DNA from: Paratinospora sagittata
Lineage: Eukaryota; Streptophyta; Magnoliopsida; Ranunculales; Menispermaceae
DNA: 64,000 nucleotides
Direction of reading: 5' to 3'
NCBI GenBank assembly: GCA_035771175.1
Contig: CM069593.1
Coordinates: 304,461-368,460 of the forward strand
In this document: piece by piece, positions 10,663 through 27,172 of the stretch
Layout: each line of letters begins with the position of its first letter
Numbering within the stretch: the stretch's first letter is position 1
Made by a program: the position numbers and the translations under genes
The notes under the pieces: generated by a model
What the model was told of the DNA's origin: nothing
Databases searched by the model: none
Seen by the model: the letters and a program-made list of their open reading frames with translations, nothing else

Positions 10663-13600
10663 ATGGAGGAGCCACAGAACGGGAGTGAAGCTTCGGTCGC
10701 GTCGGAAAGAGAGGAAGAGCCGATCGTCGGTCCAGGTCCGGCACCGCGATCTCGGCAAAAGCGCCCTCTGCAATTCGAGCAGGCTTTTCTCGATTCGCTT
10801 CCGTCCGCTAACATGTCAGTTCTTTTATATCCGTCGTTCTATTTATTGTGTTTTTGAAGTGAATTTAGGGTTTTGAATTTGTGGTTATGCGAAGAAGATG
10901 TGTTTGTGTTTTGTGTTTTGTTTTTTGTATTTTGTGTTTTGATATGCCCTAGTTTTGCAGATTGTTGTAAAAACCTGTTTAAAAGAACAATTGGAGAAGT
11001 TGAAACATTTATCTATCTATCTATCCGGCCATAAAGTAAGGTAGATCAGCGGCTATCCTGGATCCATAAATAATGACCTTGTGTTTTCTTTCTTGCAGCA
11101 CTGCACTCTACTATATTAGTGAATTGTCTCTCTACTAACAGTAACAGCTTGGTATGCTACTCGACATATATAGCTTTTTCATTTAGTGGTATCTAATGTG
11201 ATATTAGAGCTCTGGGATTGTGAGAAGTCTCGGGCTCAAGTCCTTTCGTGGGTATTTGCATATTCTCCATTGCGTGTTTGTCTGTTATTGTATCTCCATT
11301 TGCAAGTGTTAGTGATAGATTGATATATATTATTGGGCCTCCACCTTTTAAGTTTTAACTATAGCTTTTGAGTAAAGTGGTATCTGCATAGATATTGGTG
11401 GTATTAGGTGTTATTATTAAGTGGTTTCTACATAGTGCAATTTCTTTTTTGGTTCATGTAATTTTTGATAGTATCTGCATAGATATTGGTGGTATTAGGT
11501 GTTATTATTAAGTGGTTTCTACATAATGCAATTTCTTTTTTGGTTCATGTAATTTTTGATAATGTTCTATATTGAGTAAGTCATGAAATGTGATATGCGG
11601 CAGTTAGTTATACCTATGTTTTTGTTGGGTCTGCGGTTGTTACTACAAAAATTTTAGACTCATTTTTTTTTTTTTTTGTTAAGGTATGAGAAAAGCTATA
11701 TGCACCGCGATGTGGTGACGCATCTTTGTGTGTCAGCTGCAGATTTCTTCATTACTGGAAGCATGGATGGTAAGATAGTGCCCTCTCACCCTTCTAATGG
11801 TTATTGTCAATAATTCAAATTTCACAAATTCGAAATAGATTTTTATTTTTATTTCTCTTCATTGGACATTATCTGTTACCATGCTTTGAACCTGGTCCTT
11901 TATTGATTCAACAATCTCTATCTAAAGTCACATATGTTGTGAAGGAAAACCCCCTTTTTTTTGTAACTGTAACTCGGTTGATGTACACTTTCAAGTACAA
12001 AAACTGAAAATAAAGATTTGGGAAACTTCTTCTTTATAATATTATTGACTAGAGAGAACCTGGTAAACATGAAAATTCCTTCTTCCATTTAGCTAGTTTT
12101 GATGTAAAATGGTACTTTTATTGTGCATTCCATTTTTTTGGTTGATTCTCTGGGTTGATTAATTTACTTGGAAAACCCTTCTTTCAAAGGTCAATCCAAT
12201 CTGCACCAATTCTTTCTTTTGAGTTTGACTACCTTCTCTTTCAACCATGATTAAATTGGGCTTCTTGTGAAGTTGTCATCTTGTGGGTTTTAAACACCAG
12301 AGTAAAGCTAGGAATTTTTGTAGTATCTGTTTCTTTCCAATACTAGGGTCATTAGTTGATGCGATCATAGCAGTCAGAATCGCGATTCAAATCGCTGACT
12401 TGTACAGTTCACGATTTGATTCACTCCAAAACGATTCATTCATGAATCGCTATACCTATGAATCGTAAGTGAATCGGTCCGAATCGTGAATTTGCTAAAA
12501 AATACTAATGTTTTTATAATTCTATACATACTTACTAAGTTACTATGTACAAATATATGATTCACATATGTATCGTGAATCTTACGATTCACCGATCTGA
12601 ATTCCAATTTGATTCATCAATCCTTGAAATGATTTGCTTCCAATTCACGATTTTGACAACCATGGATGCAATATCATATTCCTGTTGATGTTTGATTCAT
12701 TGACTCATCGAAATTGTTGTTACTTGTTGATCAAATGATTACTGTCTTGCTGACTTTCTACTTTTCAGGGCATTTAAAATTTTGGAAGAAAAAGGCGGTT
12801 GGAATTGAGTTTGCCAAACATTTCAGATCTCACATTGGACCCATAGAAGGGCTGTCTGTAAGTTGTCTTTACCCAATACTTAAACGGCTTATTGGCATAT
12901 GTGTGCGTGTGAGTGTGACCAAACATGAGAGGGCTTCTATGATCGCTAAATTGCTTTAGTGGCATCTGAATTCTTATATTTCAACTATCAAATGATCTAC
13001 TGCACTGTTTTGATCCCTCGTCTATGTTAGTACTGCAGAAAACCATTAAAAGAAGATAGCTATGTAGTTTTGGTAATGCTCAATGTAAATTTTTAAGGCG
13101 ATGATGCTTAGAGTACATAGGAATTGAGCAAATGGAATTGCTATAATTGTTGTACGATGGTGTTAGCATATTAATTGCCCTTGACAAACCAATGTAGACA
13201 TATATTCTTGAAGTTCAACTGGCATCTTACAGAGAGGGATTCATTTATCAATTTGCCATTTTTGTGAGCTTTTACCATGTCGTAAAAGTGCCAATTCTAT
13301 TGTAGAAGTGGAATCTCATGCATTGTGCCGAGAGTGCTTTGTTCACTTTCAGAAAATATTGTCTTTCATTGCATCTAATTCTCATCTACTAACTGTCACA
13401 CCCCGCCTAGATGCGCCTAGACCGGCGGAACATTCACTGGCGAGATGTGATGCAGTTACAACAGAAAATCAGATGCGCAGGTACACACTATAAGAACAAA
13501 TTTTTATTTTTATTTTTTAGTACATGTTAATATTTCTGGTACACAATAAGGGTAGTCCAATGACTGCCTGTTTAAGGGAACATTCTCCCCAAAAACTACC

Positions 13601-16600
13601 TTAAGTTATTATATAGTAAAGTCAGTGGTTACAAAACAAGGGCCCATGTACCTCCATCTAGATGGTTAGCAACGGGATGAGCCATCGCCTAGTGGGAAAG
13701 ATAGGTATTTTGTGGATTATGTCAATTTTTAACGAGTTCATCATAATCATAATCATAAGATAAACACGATACAGTCATCATCAATCATATAAAATGCATG
13801 AATGGGTAGACACGTACAACACACCGTCTCATGGAAATTCATGGCCAAGTACTGTCCTGGGTTCTCGTATAATGTCCCTCTCCAGGACCCGTCCCGGGTT
13901 CTCATTGTACGTACCTCGCTAGGGAATATAAGTAACCCAGTCCATACAACTCCTTTCTGGCTGGATCATCAGAGTTCTAGCAGAGATGTATCTCATAGGG
14001 TGAAGTCATAATAGGGCAGCCATGCCGATAAGCAATTCCAAGGGCTAGAATACTCATGTCCCTAAGTGGTCGTGTTGTTTACCAGTATGCTATGCATGAT
14101 TCAAAATGCACTTGTATATATATCGGGGCGATCTCCATCCTGCACTGGCATATTTCTATGTACTGCACTGGTACAACTCTTATCAATTCAATAGGGTCCA
14201 GTGTCAAGTCTTGCACTGATATGACTAGCCTACTGCACATGTGCGGCAACTCTTGAGCCCAAAGGACAGGCATCATCAATATCATGCTTACTTCTCATGT
14301 GCAGCAACTCTTGAGTCCAAAGGACAGGCGTGTGGAACTTTATATCTTTTGTAGGCTAGCTTTCAATAGAATTAACCAGACCAGTCCCCAGGCAAAGAGG
14401 TGGGTCACACTGGACACACTCAAGTCACCAAGTCTTCTAGAGCAGCATCGCTGCCTCCAGTTCACAAATTAATGGTACTAGGGACAAGACCAAGTCTGGC
14501 TACTAAAATCAATTGTTAATCCAATAGTATGACGATATATATTCCAAATGTTAAGATTCAACATGACATGGTCTCATCTATAGATAAGCATCTAGATAAG
14601 CATTGACAATATAATTGAAATGATGCATGTATATCAAATAACATGATGCATGTATGAAAACTTTATTAAAAGAGATAATACCCGCAAACCTAAGCTCCGC
14701 TTTCCACCTTCAATTTCGCAAGATCGGTGTTCTACCAGAGCTTCCGCTATGCACAAAATAGGAGAGTCTTCAAGAGAGTCTCAAGAGAAGAGAAAGAATT
14801 TCTAGAGGGAGAAAGAGAAAATACTTCAAGAGAGGGGAGAGCACCTAAGGAGGGGAGAGATGAGAGGAGAGTACTCTAGAAAATATTTTATGATGTGGAA
14901 GATTAGTAAAAGCCGCAACCACAGAGCATACTAAGATTTTCAAGAGAGAGTCTCCAAGAGAGGGGGAGGAGAAATGAAGAATGGGATCGAAGAAATGAGG
15001 GGGAGGCACCCCCTTTTATACTAGTTCTATCTAATCCACACCACTCAATTAAAAATTCAACAAAAAAATCATGGCCTTACACTTGTAATCCACTTTCCCA
15101 CCAAACAATTAAAAACTCACAAAACATTTTGGCCTTACACATGTAATCCACATTTCCACCAAATAAATATTGGCCTTACACATGTAATCCACTTTTCCAC
15201 CAACAATTCACACATAGTGTTGGACTTGGATTTTGGGCCTTAGAATATTTTATCTTTTGGACTTGAATTTGGGCTTGATCTTAAGATTGGTCTTGAATTG
15301 ACATTGGGCTTTGACCATTAGACTTGATAATGGTCATGAGCTTAAAACTAATATTCTCATCTTGTGAAATATATATCATGGACATGGGCTCAAAACTAAT
15401 ATTTTCATCTTGTCACATATATATCATGGACATGGGCTCAAAACTAATCTTCCCATCTTGTGACACATATATATCATATTGTTAGCATATATAGGATTTT
15501 ATTTATCTATATGTTGTATTTTGAATTTATATATATATATCTAATATATTTTAGTCTAATTCCGGGGGTATTACACTAATGAAGTCCCTGATATGAATTA
15601 TGTAACTTGGATCTACTATTCATTTAATGGCTCCAACTTTTGAAAACCAGTGGCAATATTTGCCAATGAAGTTCCAGTTAGAATCCATAAATCCCAGACA
15701 GCGATTGACTGTTTACTTGCTAGTATGCTACCATGAAAGCTGTTAGCTCCATGTGTCAGTTCATCCTTGTATAGACTGGTTAGCATGTAAGGATACTTGC
15801 GCATTGACACATGTGGTCTGACGCTTGTCTGGACTATTGTGCTGTTGGTTTGGTGCACTGTTAATGTTAGGCTCACAGTGGCTTTTGCCATTAGTCTATT
15901 ATTTTCTTTAACAAGTTTTTTTTCTTCCTTTGACAAAGCTGCTTTTGTGTGCGATCTTTTTATTTATTTATTTTTATTGTTGACGCAGTCATCAACTGTA
16001 ACATGATTCAGTATTGCAGGTTAGTGTTGATGGTTTACTTTGCTGTACAATTTCAAGTGATCGGTCCGTGAAGATATACGATGTTGTCAACTATGATATG
16101 ATGGTCATGCTACGTCTACCATTTGTTCCTGGTGCTGTTGAATGGGTTTACAAGCAAGGAGATGTGAAAGCTAAGCTTGCTATTAGTGATCGCCACTCTC
16201 CATCTGTGCACATGTACGATGCATGGGCTGGTTCAAATGAACCCATTATCTCTAGAGAGGTCTTAGTATGATTTATTAAAAAAAAAAAGTAATTTTTTTT
16301 AGTTTTAGGAGCACTAGCATTAACTATCGTCTTGACATCTATTTTCTCCTACATTGTTCTTCTATGCAGATCCACTTGGGTCTGATAAAAGTTATGAAGT
16401 ACAACCATATATTTGACACTGTAATAATGGCAGATGGCAAAGGAGTCCTAGAATATTGGTGCCCTTCCACACTTAAATTCCCAGAAGACAGGTTTGTGTG
16501 AAAAGCATCCATGGATATTTTACTATATCGCTTTGGAGCTGTTATTATATGTTTGTGAAATTTTAAAAGTGCCATCACCTGTAAAAGAGTCTCTGATTGC

Positions 16601-19600
16601 AACATTTACGCATGAAGTGGACGCTTGCTTGTGCTGATACTCCTGTTGACTTGAAGTGGTTTCAAATGTGACTTTAGTTCTATATGTGCTATGCATTGAT
16701 GTTGGTTCATGTGTCTTTGCCTGAATTGCTATTACCTATACATGTCAGAAAAGGGATTCCATCATTAATTCGTTTATGTGCTTTATTTGCAAAGATATAC
16801 ATATTTATACATGTTGGCAAATGGCTGTTGGTGTGTGGATCTGTTTCTGCTGCACATCCATTTAGTACAATTGCTGATTATTTACCATTATTATTATGCA
16901 ATAATGTGTTTGATGATCTATTTGTTGCTTGCAGAGTGAGTTTTAGATTGAAAAGTGATACGAACCTCCTTGAAATAGTGAAGTGCAAGACTACTGTTTC
17001 CTCATTGGAGGTACATTTAATTCAGTTTGTAAGAGATAATGCGACTCTTTTTTTATCTGTTTCCATTATGAACTATGCTGCTATTTCAAGATTTTTCGGA
17101 AGCCTTCCAAGCACAAGTTTTACTTATATTGTGCTTTTCACTGAGATTACGTGACTCCCTCATTCTCTTGTGAACTGATACTCATTTTTTACTTTCTTTA
17201 GGTGAGTCTAGATGGTAAACAATTTGCAATTACATCTCCTGACCGTCGGATACGTGTATTTTGGTTTAAAACTGGTAAACTAAGACGAGTTTATGATGAA
17301 TCTCTAGAGGTATCATTTATTTTTCTCAAAAGGCAATCCTTTTTGGACTTTTTACTTTTCGAGAGTAGTCACCTTGAGCTGTACTTTTTGTTTGTTCAGG
17401 TGGCACAGGATCTTCAAAGAAGTGATGCTCCTCTATATCGACTGGATGCAATTGATTTTGGGAGAAGAATGGCTATTGAGAAGGAAATCGAGAAAACGGA
17501 GAATGTACCACAACCAAATGCAGTCTTTGATGAGAGCTCTAACTTTCTAATTTATGCCACTCTTCTGGGCATAAAAGTAAGATGCATTCCCTGATCCATT
17601 TTTTACTTGACAATTTTCAAACTGAGAGAAAAGAGTAGTAGTTTGGAAAAAATCAATTAACTTATTTTTTTCTCCTTTTTATTTTGTTGGAGTTTTTGTC
17701 TTCTTGTTTTTTGGTTTTCTGTAACTTGTGAATTTGAGCAAAACTGCATTGCGATAATGACCTCTTCAGTCTTAACTTTGATTTACCAATCTCAGTTCAT
17801 TCTAAGCAAAGGTTCCTCCATTTGTTTTGCTTGAGCAGATAGTAAATATGCACACAAATAAAGTTGTTCGAATTCTTGGGAAGGTGGAAAATAATGACAG
17901 ATTCTTAAAGATTGCCTTGTACCAAGGTGACAGACACAGTAAAAGAATAAGAAAAATACCTACAGCTGCAGCCAATGCCAATGAGAGCAAGGACCCTCTG
18001 ATAGATCCAACTCTACTGTGTTGTGCTTTCAAGAAACACAGAATTTATCTGTTCAGGTACTTAAGAGTCTCTCTTTCTCTGTGTCTCTAGTGCCCTCTTT
18101 GCTTACTTGTATCCCTAAGTAAATACAGACAAACACATGTATAAATGGTTGAAATGATAAAAAAGTGAAATTTTGTTAGAAGAGGAGCAAGAAACAGCTG
18201 AAAAATACAGGGTGGGAGATTGTCCATAATTCAATGTCAAACATTGCAAAAACTGGATGTGGTATCTGTCTGCAAGTGGTAGAAGTAATCGTGATTGGAA
18301 CATGTTTTACTTTCATGAAAGTTACTAGAGAACATTTTGAAACCCCTCATTTGTTTTTCTTTGTCATATGTTCTATTTTTTAGCATAAAAAATGTCCTTA
18401 CAATTCGTAATGGATTGCACTCTTTTCACAAATTATTCTAGCAAATTTGAAACTTTTGATAAGGTTTTGCCCTGTGATCAACTTTGAAGAAATGTTTTAT
18501 TGAATGGTCTCATATGTGTGGGATGGCTATTGTCTAAACAGTCAGAGGGAACCTGAGGAACCCGAAGATGCAACCAAGGGGAGGGATGTGTTTAATGAAA
18601 AGCCACCTCCTGATGAGCTTTTGGCCGTGTCAGATATAGGAAAATCGGTCACAACATCTCTTCCTGACAATGTGGTGAGTTTAAAATCTTACTAAGCTAC
18701 TCCGCTGTCGAGGTAGCGGAAACCAGTTTTCTTTTGATGGATGTTTTAGCTTGTTTGTGATTATGTCGACGTCTTAAAATATTTTTCCTACTGATCTCTG
18801 TCATTTCCTGCATTTGGACTGAATATTTTCGTATATTTTATTTACTTTTCTCTTTTTATTAAAAATAAATTACTTGAGAAAACTTCATGCTTGCTTATGG
18901 GGTGTCTGTGTCTGGGTTTTATGGTCTTCATTATTACCTTGGGTTTTGTCTTACATCATCATTGTACTTGTTTTTCTATGGTTGGATGCTCAATATGTTC
19001 TTTTTCTTGAGCTAGATTATGCATACAACACTGGGTGATATTCACATGAGACTGTACCCGGAAGAGTGTCCGAAGACTGTTGAGAACTTCACAACACACT
19101 GCCGAAATGGTTATTATGATAATCTAATTTTTCACCGGGTGATCAAAGGCTTCATGATACAGACAGGTGATCCTTTAGGAGATGGCACCGGTGGGCAGTC
19201 TATATGGGGAAGAGAATTTGAAGACGAGTTTCATAAGAGGTAAGTCGGTCCACTGGTCATTTTACCAACTCGCTCAATGCATCATTAGCATGGGCTTTTC
19301 TATTTAGTGCCGTTTCTGGCATTTTGGTTTTGCTTTTGATATCGTAATGAATTGTGGATATTACTATGGTGTGGAAACTTTCTTTTGGGATGATATTCTG
19401 CTTAAATTGAGTTTGTAAAATGAAATGTCAACAAATGCGTTATACCTATTTTTTTATTTCTTATATGATAATCCAGGGAAAATGATATTATAACTGCATT
19501 ATAGTACAATTCTCTGTTTTTGCCTTACTCAACTCAATTAAGCTTTTTTCCAACTACATGTGGTTGGTTACATGAATCTGTTTTTTTCTATACCATCTGT

Positions 19601-20062
19601 TTTTTGGACTAGGAAAATGCTATACCATCTTTAAGTGTTTGTTCTTATAATTGCTCTAGTTTATTCTGTTACAGTTTTGATAAGCATTTACCTTACCGAG
19701 CCACTCTTCTTCTTTTGTGCAGCTTAAGGCACGACAGACCTTTCACCCTGTCTATGGCAAATGCAGGGCCAAACACCAATGGCTCTCAATTCTTTATCAC
19801 CACTGTTGCAACACCGTGGCTAGATACTAAGCATACGGTGTTTGGTAGAGTTATCAAGGGCATGGATGTTGTACAGGTTTAATTGGATTTTTTCTCTGTT
19901 CCTCCAACTCCAGCTTGTACACATTATTATCCAAATACCTGACAATTACGGTTGATTGTATCTCCTTGTTTTGCACAGGGAATAGAGAAGGTGAAGACAG
20001 ATAAAATGGACAAACCATACCAGGATGTGAAAATCTTGAATGTGACTGTTCCCAAGTCCTAA
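10663..20062 (+). CDS. CYP71: WD40 domain peptidyl-prolyl cis-trans isomerase (cyclophilin) CYP71
   Basis: Thirteen exons: 10663-10814, 11684-11769, 12769-12857, 16020-16259, 16370-16491, 16935-17010, 17202-17309, 17400-17576, 17839-18056, 18542-18674, 19016-19239, 19723-19876, 19979-20062; 620 aa, all GT-AG and in frame. The N-terminal part carries WD40 repeats (about residues 55-400; [30 protein letters not shown]). From about residue 468 a complete cyclophilin domain begins ([10 protein letters not shown]), with catalytic-site segments [23 protein letters not shown] and [12 protein letters not shown], ending VPKS. It aligns almost end to end with Arabidopsis CYP71 (At3g44600) as I recall it. 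There CYP71 is nuclear, binds histone H3 and works with FAS1 and LHP1 in repressing developmental genes. The ATG chosen gives the family's MEE... start. Intron 3 (3.2 kb) is swollen by a solo LTR; introns 1 and 2 hold a TRIM and a MITE. Function is by homology. Confidence 0.95.
11160..11390 (+). mobile_element. Decayed TRIM element (copy C) in CYP71 intron 1
   Basis: The 3' terminal repeat, about 11307-11390, starts TGTTAGTGATAGATTGATAT and shares the order CCTCCACCT...ATAGCTTTT...AGT.AAG.GGT.TCT with the LTRs of the element at 45827-46119. Upstream, TGATATTAGAGC (11199-11210) fits the primer-binding site for initiator tRNA-Met (TGGTATCAGAGC). The 30 bases before it (ATAGCTTTTTCATTTAGTGG...) match the end of the terminal repeat. 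The 5' LTR start is not recognisable. Confidence 0.55.
11380..11561 (+). repeat. Near-perfect 91-bp tandem duplication in CYP71 intron 1
   Basis: Copies at 11380-11470 and 11471-11561 both start GTATCTGCATAGATATTGGT and end TTCATGTAATTTTTGATA. I see a single difference (CATAGTGC versus CATAATGC). The near-identity indicates a recent duplication. Its left edge falls inside the end of the TRIM terminal repeat. Confidence 0.9.
12366..12664. mobile_element. hAT-type MITE in CYP71 intron 2
   Basis: Ends are imperfect terminal inverted repeats: CATAGCAGTCAGAATCG on the left and, on the other strand, CATGGTTGTCAAAATCG on the right (13 of 17 match). They are flanked by the 8-bp direct repeats GATGCGAT (12358-12365) and GATGCAAT (12665-12672), 7 of 8 identical. 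An 8-bp duplication is typical of hAT transposons. The interior is full of inverted GAATCGTAAGTGAATCGG-like blocks and has no ORF, so it is non-autonomous. Confidence 0.72.
14236..14331 (+). repeat. Two copies of a 34-bp repeat inside the solo LTR
   Basis: CATGTGCGGCAACTCTTGAG..CCAAAGGACAGGC (about 14237-14271) recurs as CATGTGCAGCAACTCTTGAG..CCAAAGGACAGGC (about 14297-14330). Copies are nearly identical with 25 bases between them. Confidence 0.75.
15062..15475 (+). repeat. Two sets of three-copy tandem repeats inside the solo LTR
   Basis: Set 1 (about 15070-15205): three copies of GGCCTTACAC(A/T)TGTAATCC followed by AC.TTTCCACCAA. Set 2 (about 15343-15475): three copies of GGGCTCAAAACTAAT.TTC followed by CATCTTGTGACATATATATCAT. 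Both sit towards the 3' part of the LTR, near or downstream of the TATA-like site. Confidence 0.75.
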
Positions 20063-20436
20063 TGCCTCATTTTTTTGTGGTTGATGCTGGAGCAAAAACA
20101 ATTTATTCAAAAGCATCTGTAAGGTATTGATTAATTTTATCTTCTATAATTGCTGATATCATATAACTGATATTGAATCTCCATCGTATTTGCTGTAAGG
20201 TATAGATTAATTTTCCAGTACATGTAGTGGAAAATATGCCCCGTTGAATTTAAAAATCAAGATGTTGTGTAGGATAGTATGGGGTAAACCAGTTAATATG
20301 GCTATCTTTGTCTTTTGAGTCAGCCTTGAAAATTATTATGATATTAAACTTGTTAATTTGATGGATTTATACTCTAATAAGCTGAAACTTGGGAAGAGTT
20401 TTTCATGTTACATGTTGGACTCTGCATGAAGCAGAG

Positions 20437-20584
20437 CCCTGACGCAACAATAAGAGTTGTTGTGTGCCCAGGTGATCACAGGTTTGAGTTTAGGGTAAGG
20501 CGGTGTATAATAGACCCAAAGTGGTCTAGTCCTTCCCTTAAGACCATGCATAGATGGGAGCTTCGTGTACAAGATTGCCTTTTA
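20437..20584 (+). repeat. Au-like SINE
   Basis: Recognisable blocks in the expected order: a Pol III promoter-like part (CAACAATAAGAGTTGTTGTG then GATCACAGGTTTGAGTTTAG), then GGTAAGGCGGTGTATAATAG followed by ACCC, GTGGTCTAGTCCTTCCCTTA, and the end GGGAGCTTCGTGTAC..GATTGCCTTTT. This is how I remember the angiosperm Au SINE. It lies in the 3' flank of CYP71. Confidence 0.62.
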
Positions 20585-22079
20585 TGTATAGCTCGGAAGT
20601 TTTAATGAAACCCATGACTGATCTATTGCTTTTCTTTATTTCCTCATCTCAGGATAGGATTTGGGAAAACTGGAGATTGGTTAGCTTTTGAAGGCATAAT
20701 GTGATGTACCCATTTATACAGGAATGAGGCTTGGGGTGAGATTGCTTTTTCTTTATTTATATTTATAATCAATCGACTGCCTAAGCTAACGTTGACTTGA
20801 ATGTCCAGGTTGTTGTGTAAGCTAGACTCTTGCTAACTTTGTTGAAATTGAAAACAGTACTTTGAGATGATTAAAAGCAAAAATGTTTCATTTTTAGTTT
20901 ACACTGTTCTAACTGTTTCGGGACTGTGTCTCTGGTTCTCACAATTTGTGAGAGGTGCTTTAATTAAGCTAGAAACTGGTGCTGTCCTAATCCAAACAAT
21001 GTTCCGTTTGGATTGTGAATTTCTCTTGTGATCTCCTTTTTGTTTTTTTTGAAAAAAGAACTTTATAGAAAAGGAGAATATTACTTGAGGGAAGCTGAAA
21101 AAAAAAATAATTGTATTAGTGTTTCAGTCGTCTCTCTCTCTCAAAAAAAAAAAAAAACTATCACAATATTTATTTTTTTCCCTGGTGAAGTCGAAAATAA
21201 AATTATTCAAAATATCAATATGGTTATCATTTTTTTGAAAATATTGAGGTTGTGAATTATGCGAAATACCAAAAAAAAAGAAAAAAAAGAAGCAAAATAT
21301 GTGATACACTGGCTTTGTTTGGGAGAGTGGCAAAACTGCGTTTAGCAAAAATGTTTTTGGGTGAAGGCACCGTTGCGGCCACTGTAATATAGAAATATTG
21401 AAAAATTGGTAGTGGCCACTAGCTAACATGTTTGTATCATTTTACTTTTTTACGTTCTGGTAAAGATTTTTTGACACAAACGAAGTATCTTAGTCTCATC
21501 ATTGATAGATTAGCTAAAAAAATATTATACGATCCAGTTTTTAAATTCTCATAAAAAAATAAATGAAAGGTTCAAATAAAGTAAAAAATATGGCATTATA
21601 GCTCATCATACCAACCATGATCCAGTGTACCTGATGGCATCGCGACTAGTGCGGCCTCCCTCGGGTGCGAGTGCGAGTTTCGCGAATGTTCCAATATTCG
21701 AACAATGGGCTTTTTGCTGATGTATAATTTATTAGAAAAGTTTTAAGTGAAATAGGGAGAAAAAAGTTTTATTTACCATGTTGTAGTAATTTTGCCACAT
21801 TAGCTGTTAATTAGAGGCCCACATGGCAAAACACTTTTTTTTTCAACTAAGACAAAAATTCTCAATGTGAAGGAGTTTTTAGTTAAAAGGACCTATTGAT
21901 AATGCCTTTGGCGTTTTCATTGTATTTTTTTTTCTTTTTTTTAATCAAAAAGTCGAATTATTCAGCGTTTTCACAATGAAAACGCGGGAAGGTTCGCGTT
22001 TTTATATCATTTTTGCCTTTTTTTTATTTTTTATTTTTAAATTAAAACGTCTAACCATCCAGCGTTTTCATAAGCTCGC

Positions 22080-22120
22080 CAGCACTTTGGCCACCTGGTT
22101 GCAGCGTGGCCAAAGTGCTG
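22080..22120. repeat. Perfect 15-bp hairpin upstream of MDAR
   Basis: CAGCACTTTGGCCAC (22080-22094), an 11-base loop, then GTGGCCAAAGTGCTG (22106-22120). The arms are exactly complementary. It lies about 370 bases before the MDAR start codon. A second, smaller palindrome, GCGTTTTCA/CAA/TGAAAACGC, is at 21965-21985. Confidence 0.9.
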
Positions 22121-22492
22121 TATTTTGGCAAATAAAATTGTTTTGCCCGTATCTAAGGAAAAAAAAATGCATCAGGTATAATTTGGCCAAAAATCCTTCG
22201 AACAATGACATGAACTCATATCTGGATCGGGCGGTACAAGATCTGCCACGTGTAAGTATAATGTTAAATCCTATGTTTCACGAGAATCAACGACCAATGA
22301 ATAACCTGAAAAATCACCCTTACCAACCGCTCCTTTTTAAGAAACATTTTCTTCTTCCTTAATCTGAATTCTGAAGCTGAGTCGAGTTATCCCAACTAAC
22401 GCTTGAGGCTCACCTCTGTGCCAGAGAGTGAAAGTGAGAACGAGAGACGAGTTTTTTTTTTTTTTTTTGGGTTCTGTGATTTTGACCGATCG

Positions 22493-27172
<4,680 letters not shown>

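Larger units (their letters stand above)
13394..15575 (+). mobile_element. Solo LTR of a Ty3/gypsy-type retrotransposon in CYP71 intron 3
   Basis: The 2182-bp segment begins TGTCACACCCCGCC and ends CCGGGGGTATTACA, the TG...CA inverted ends usual for plant Ty3/gypsy (chromovirus) LTRs. The flanks are CTAAC (13389-13393) and CTAAT (15576-15580), a 5-bp target-site duplication with one mismatch. No gag-pol, primer-binding site or second LTR is present, so it is a solo LTR left by recombination. A TATA-like TTTTATAC at about 15014-15021 suggests plus orientation, but this is uncertain. The interior contains short tandem repeats listed separately. Confidence 0.8.
20063..22492. other. Intergenic region between CYP71 and MDAR
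   Basis: It holds the CYP71 3' UTR, an Au-like SINE (20437-20584), a 9-bp inverted repeat (AATCCAAAC at 20989-20997 and GTTTGGATT at 21006-21014), A-rich low-complexity DNA, and a palindrome-rich stretch at 21910-22120. A GGCTTTGTTTGGGAG block at about 21310 resembles hAT-type MITE ends, but no partner end was found. No gene is seen. Confidence 0.5.
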
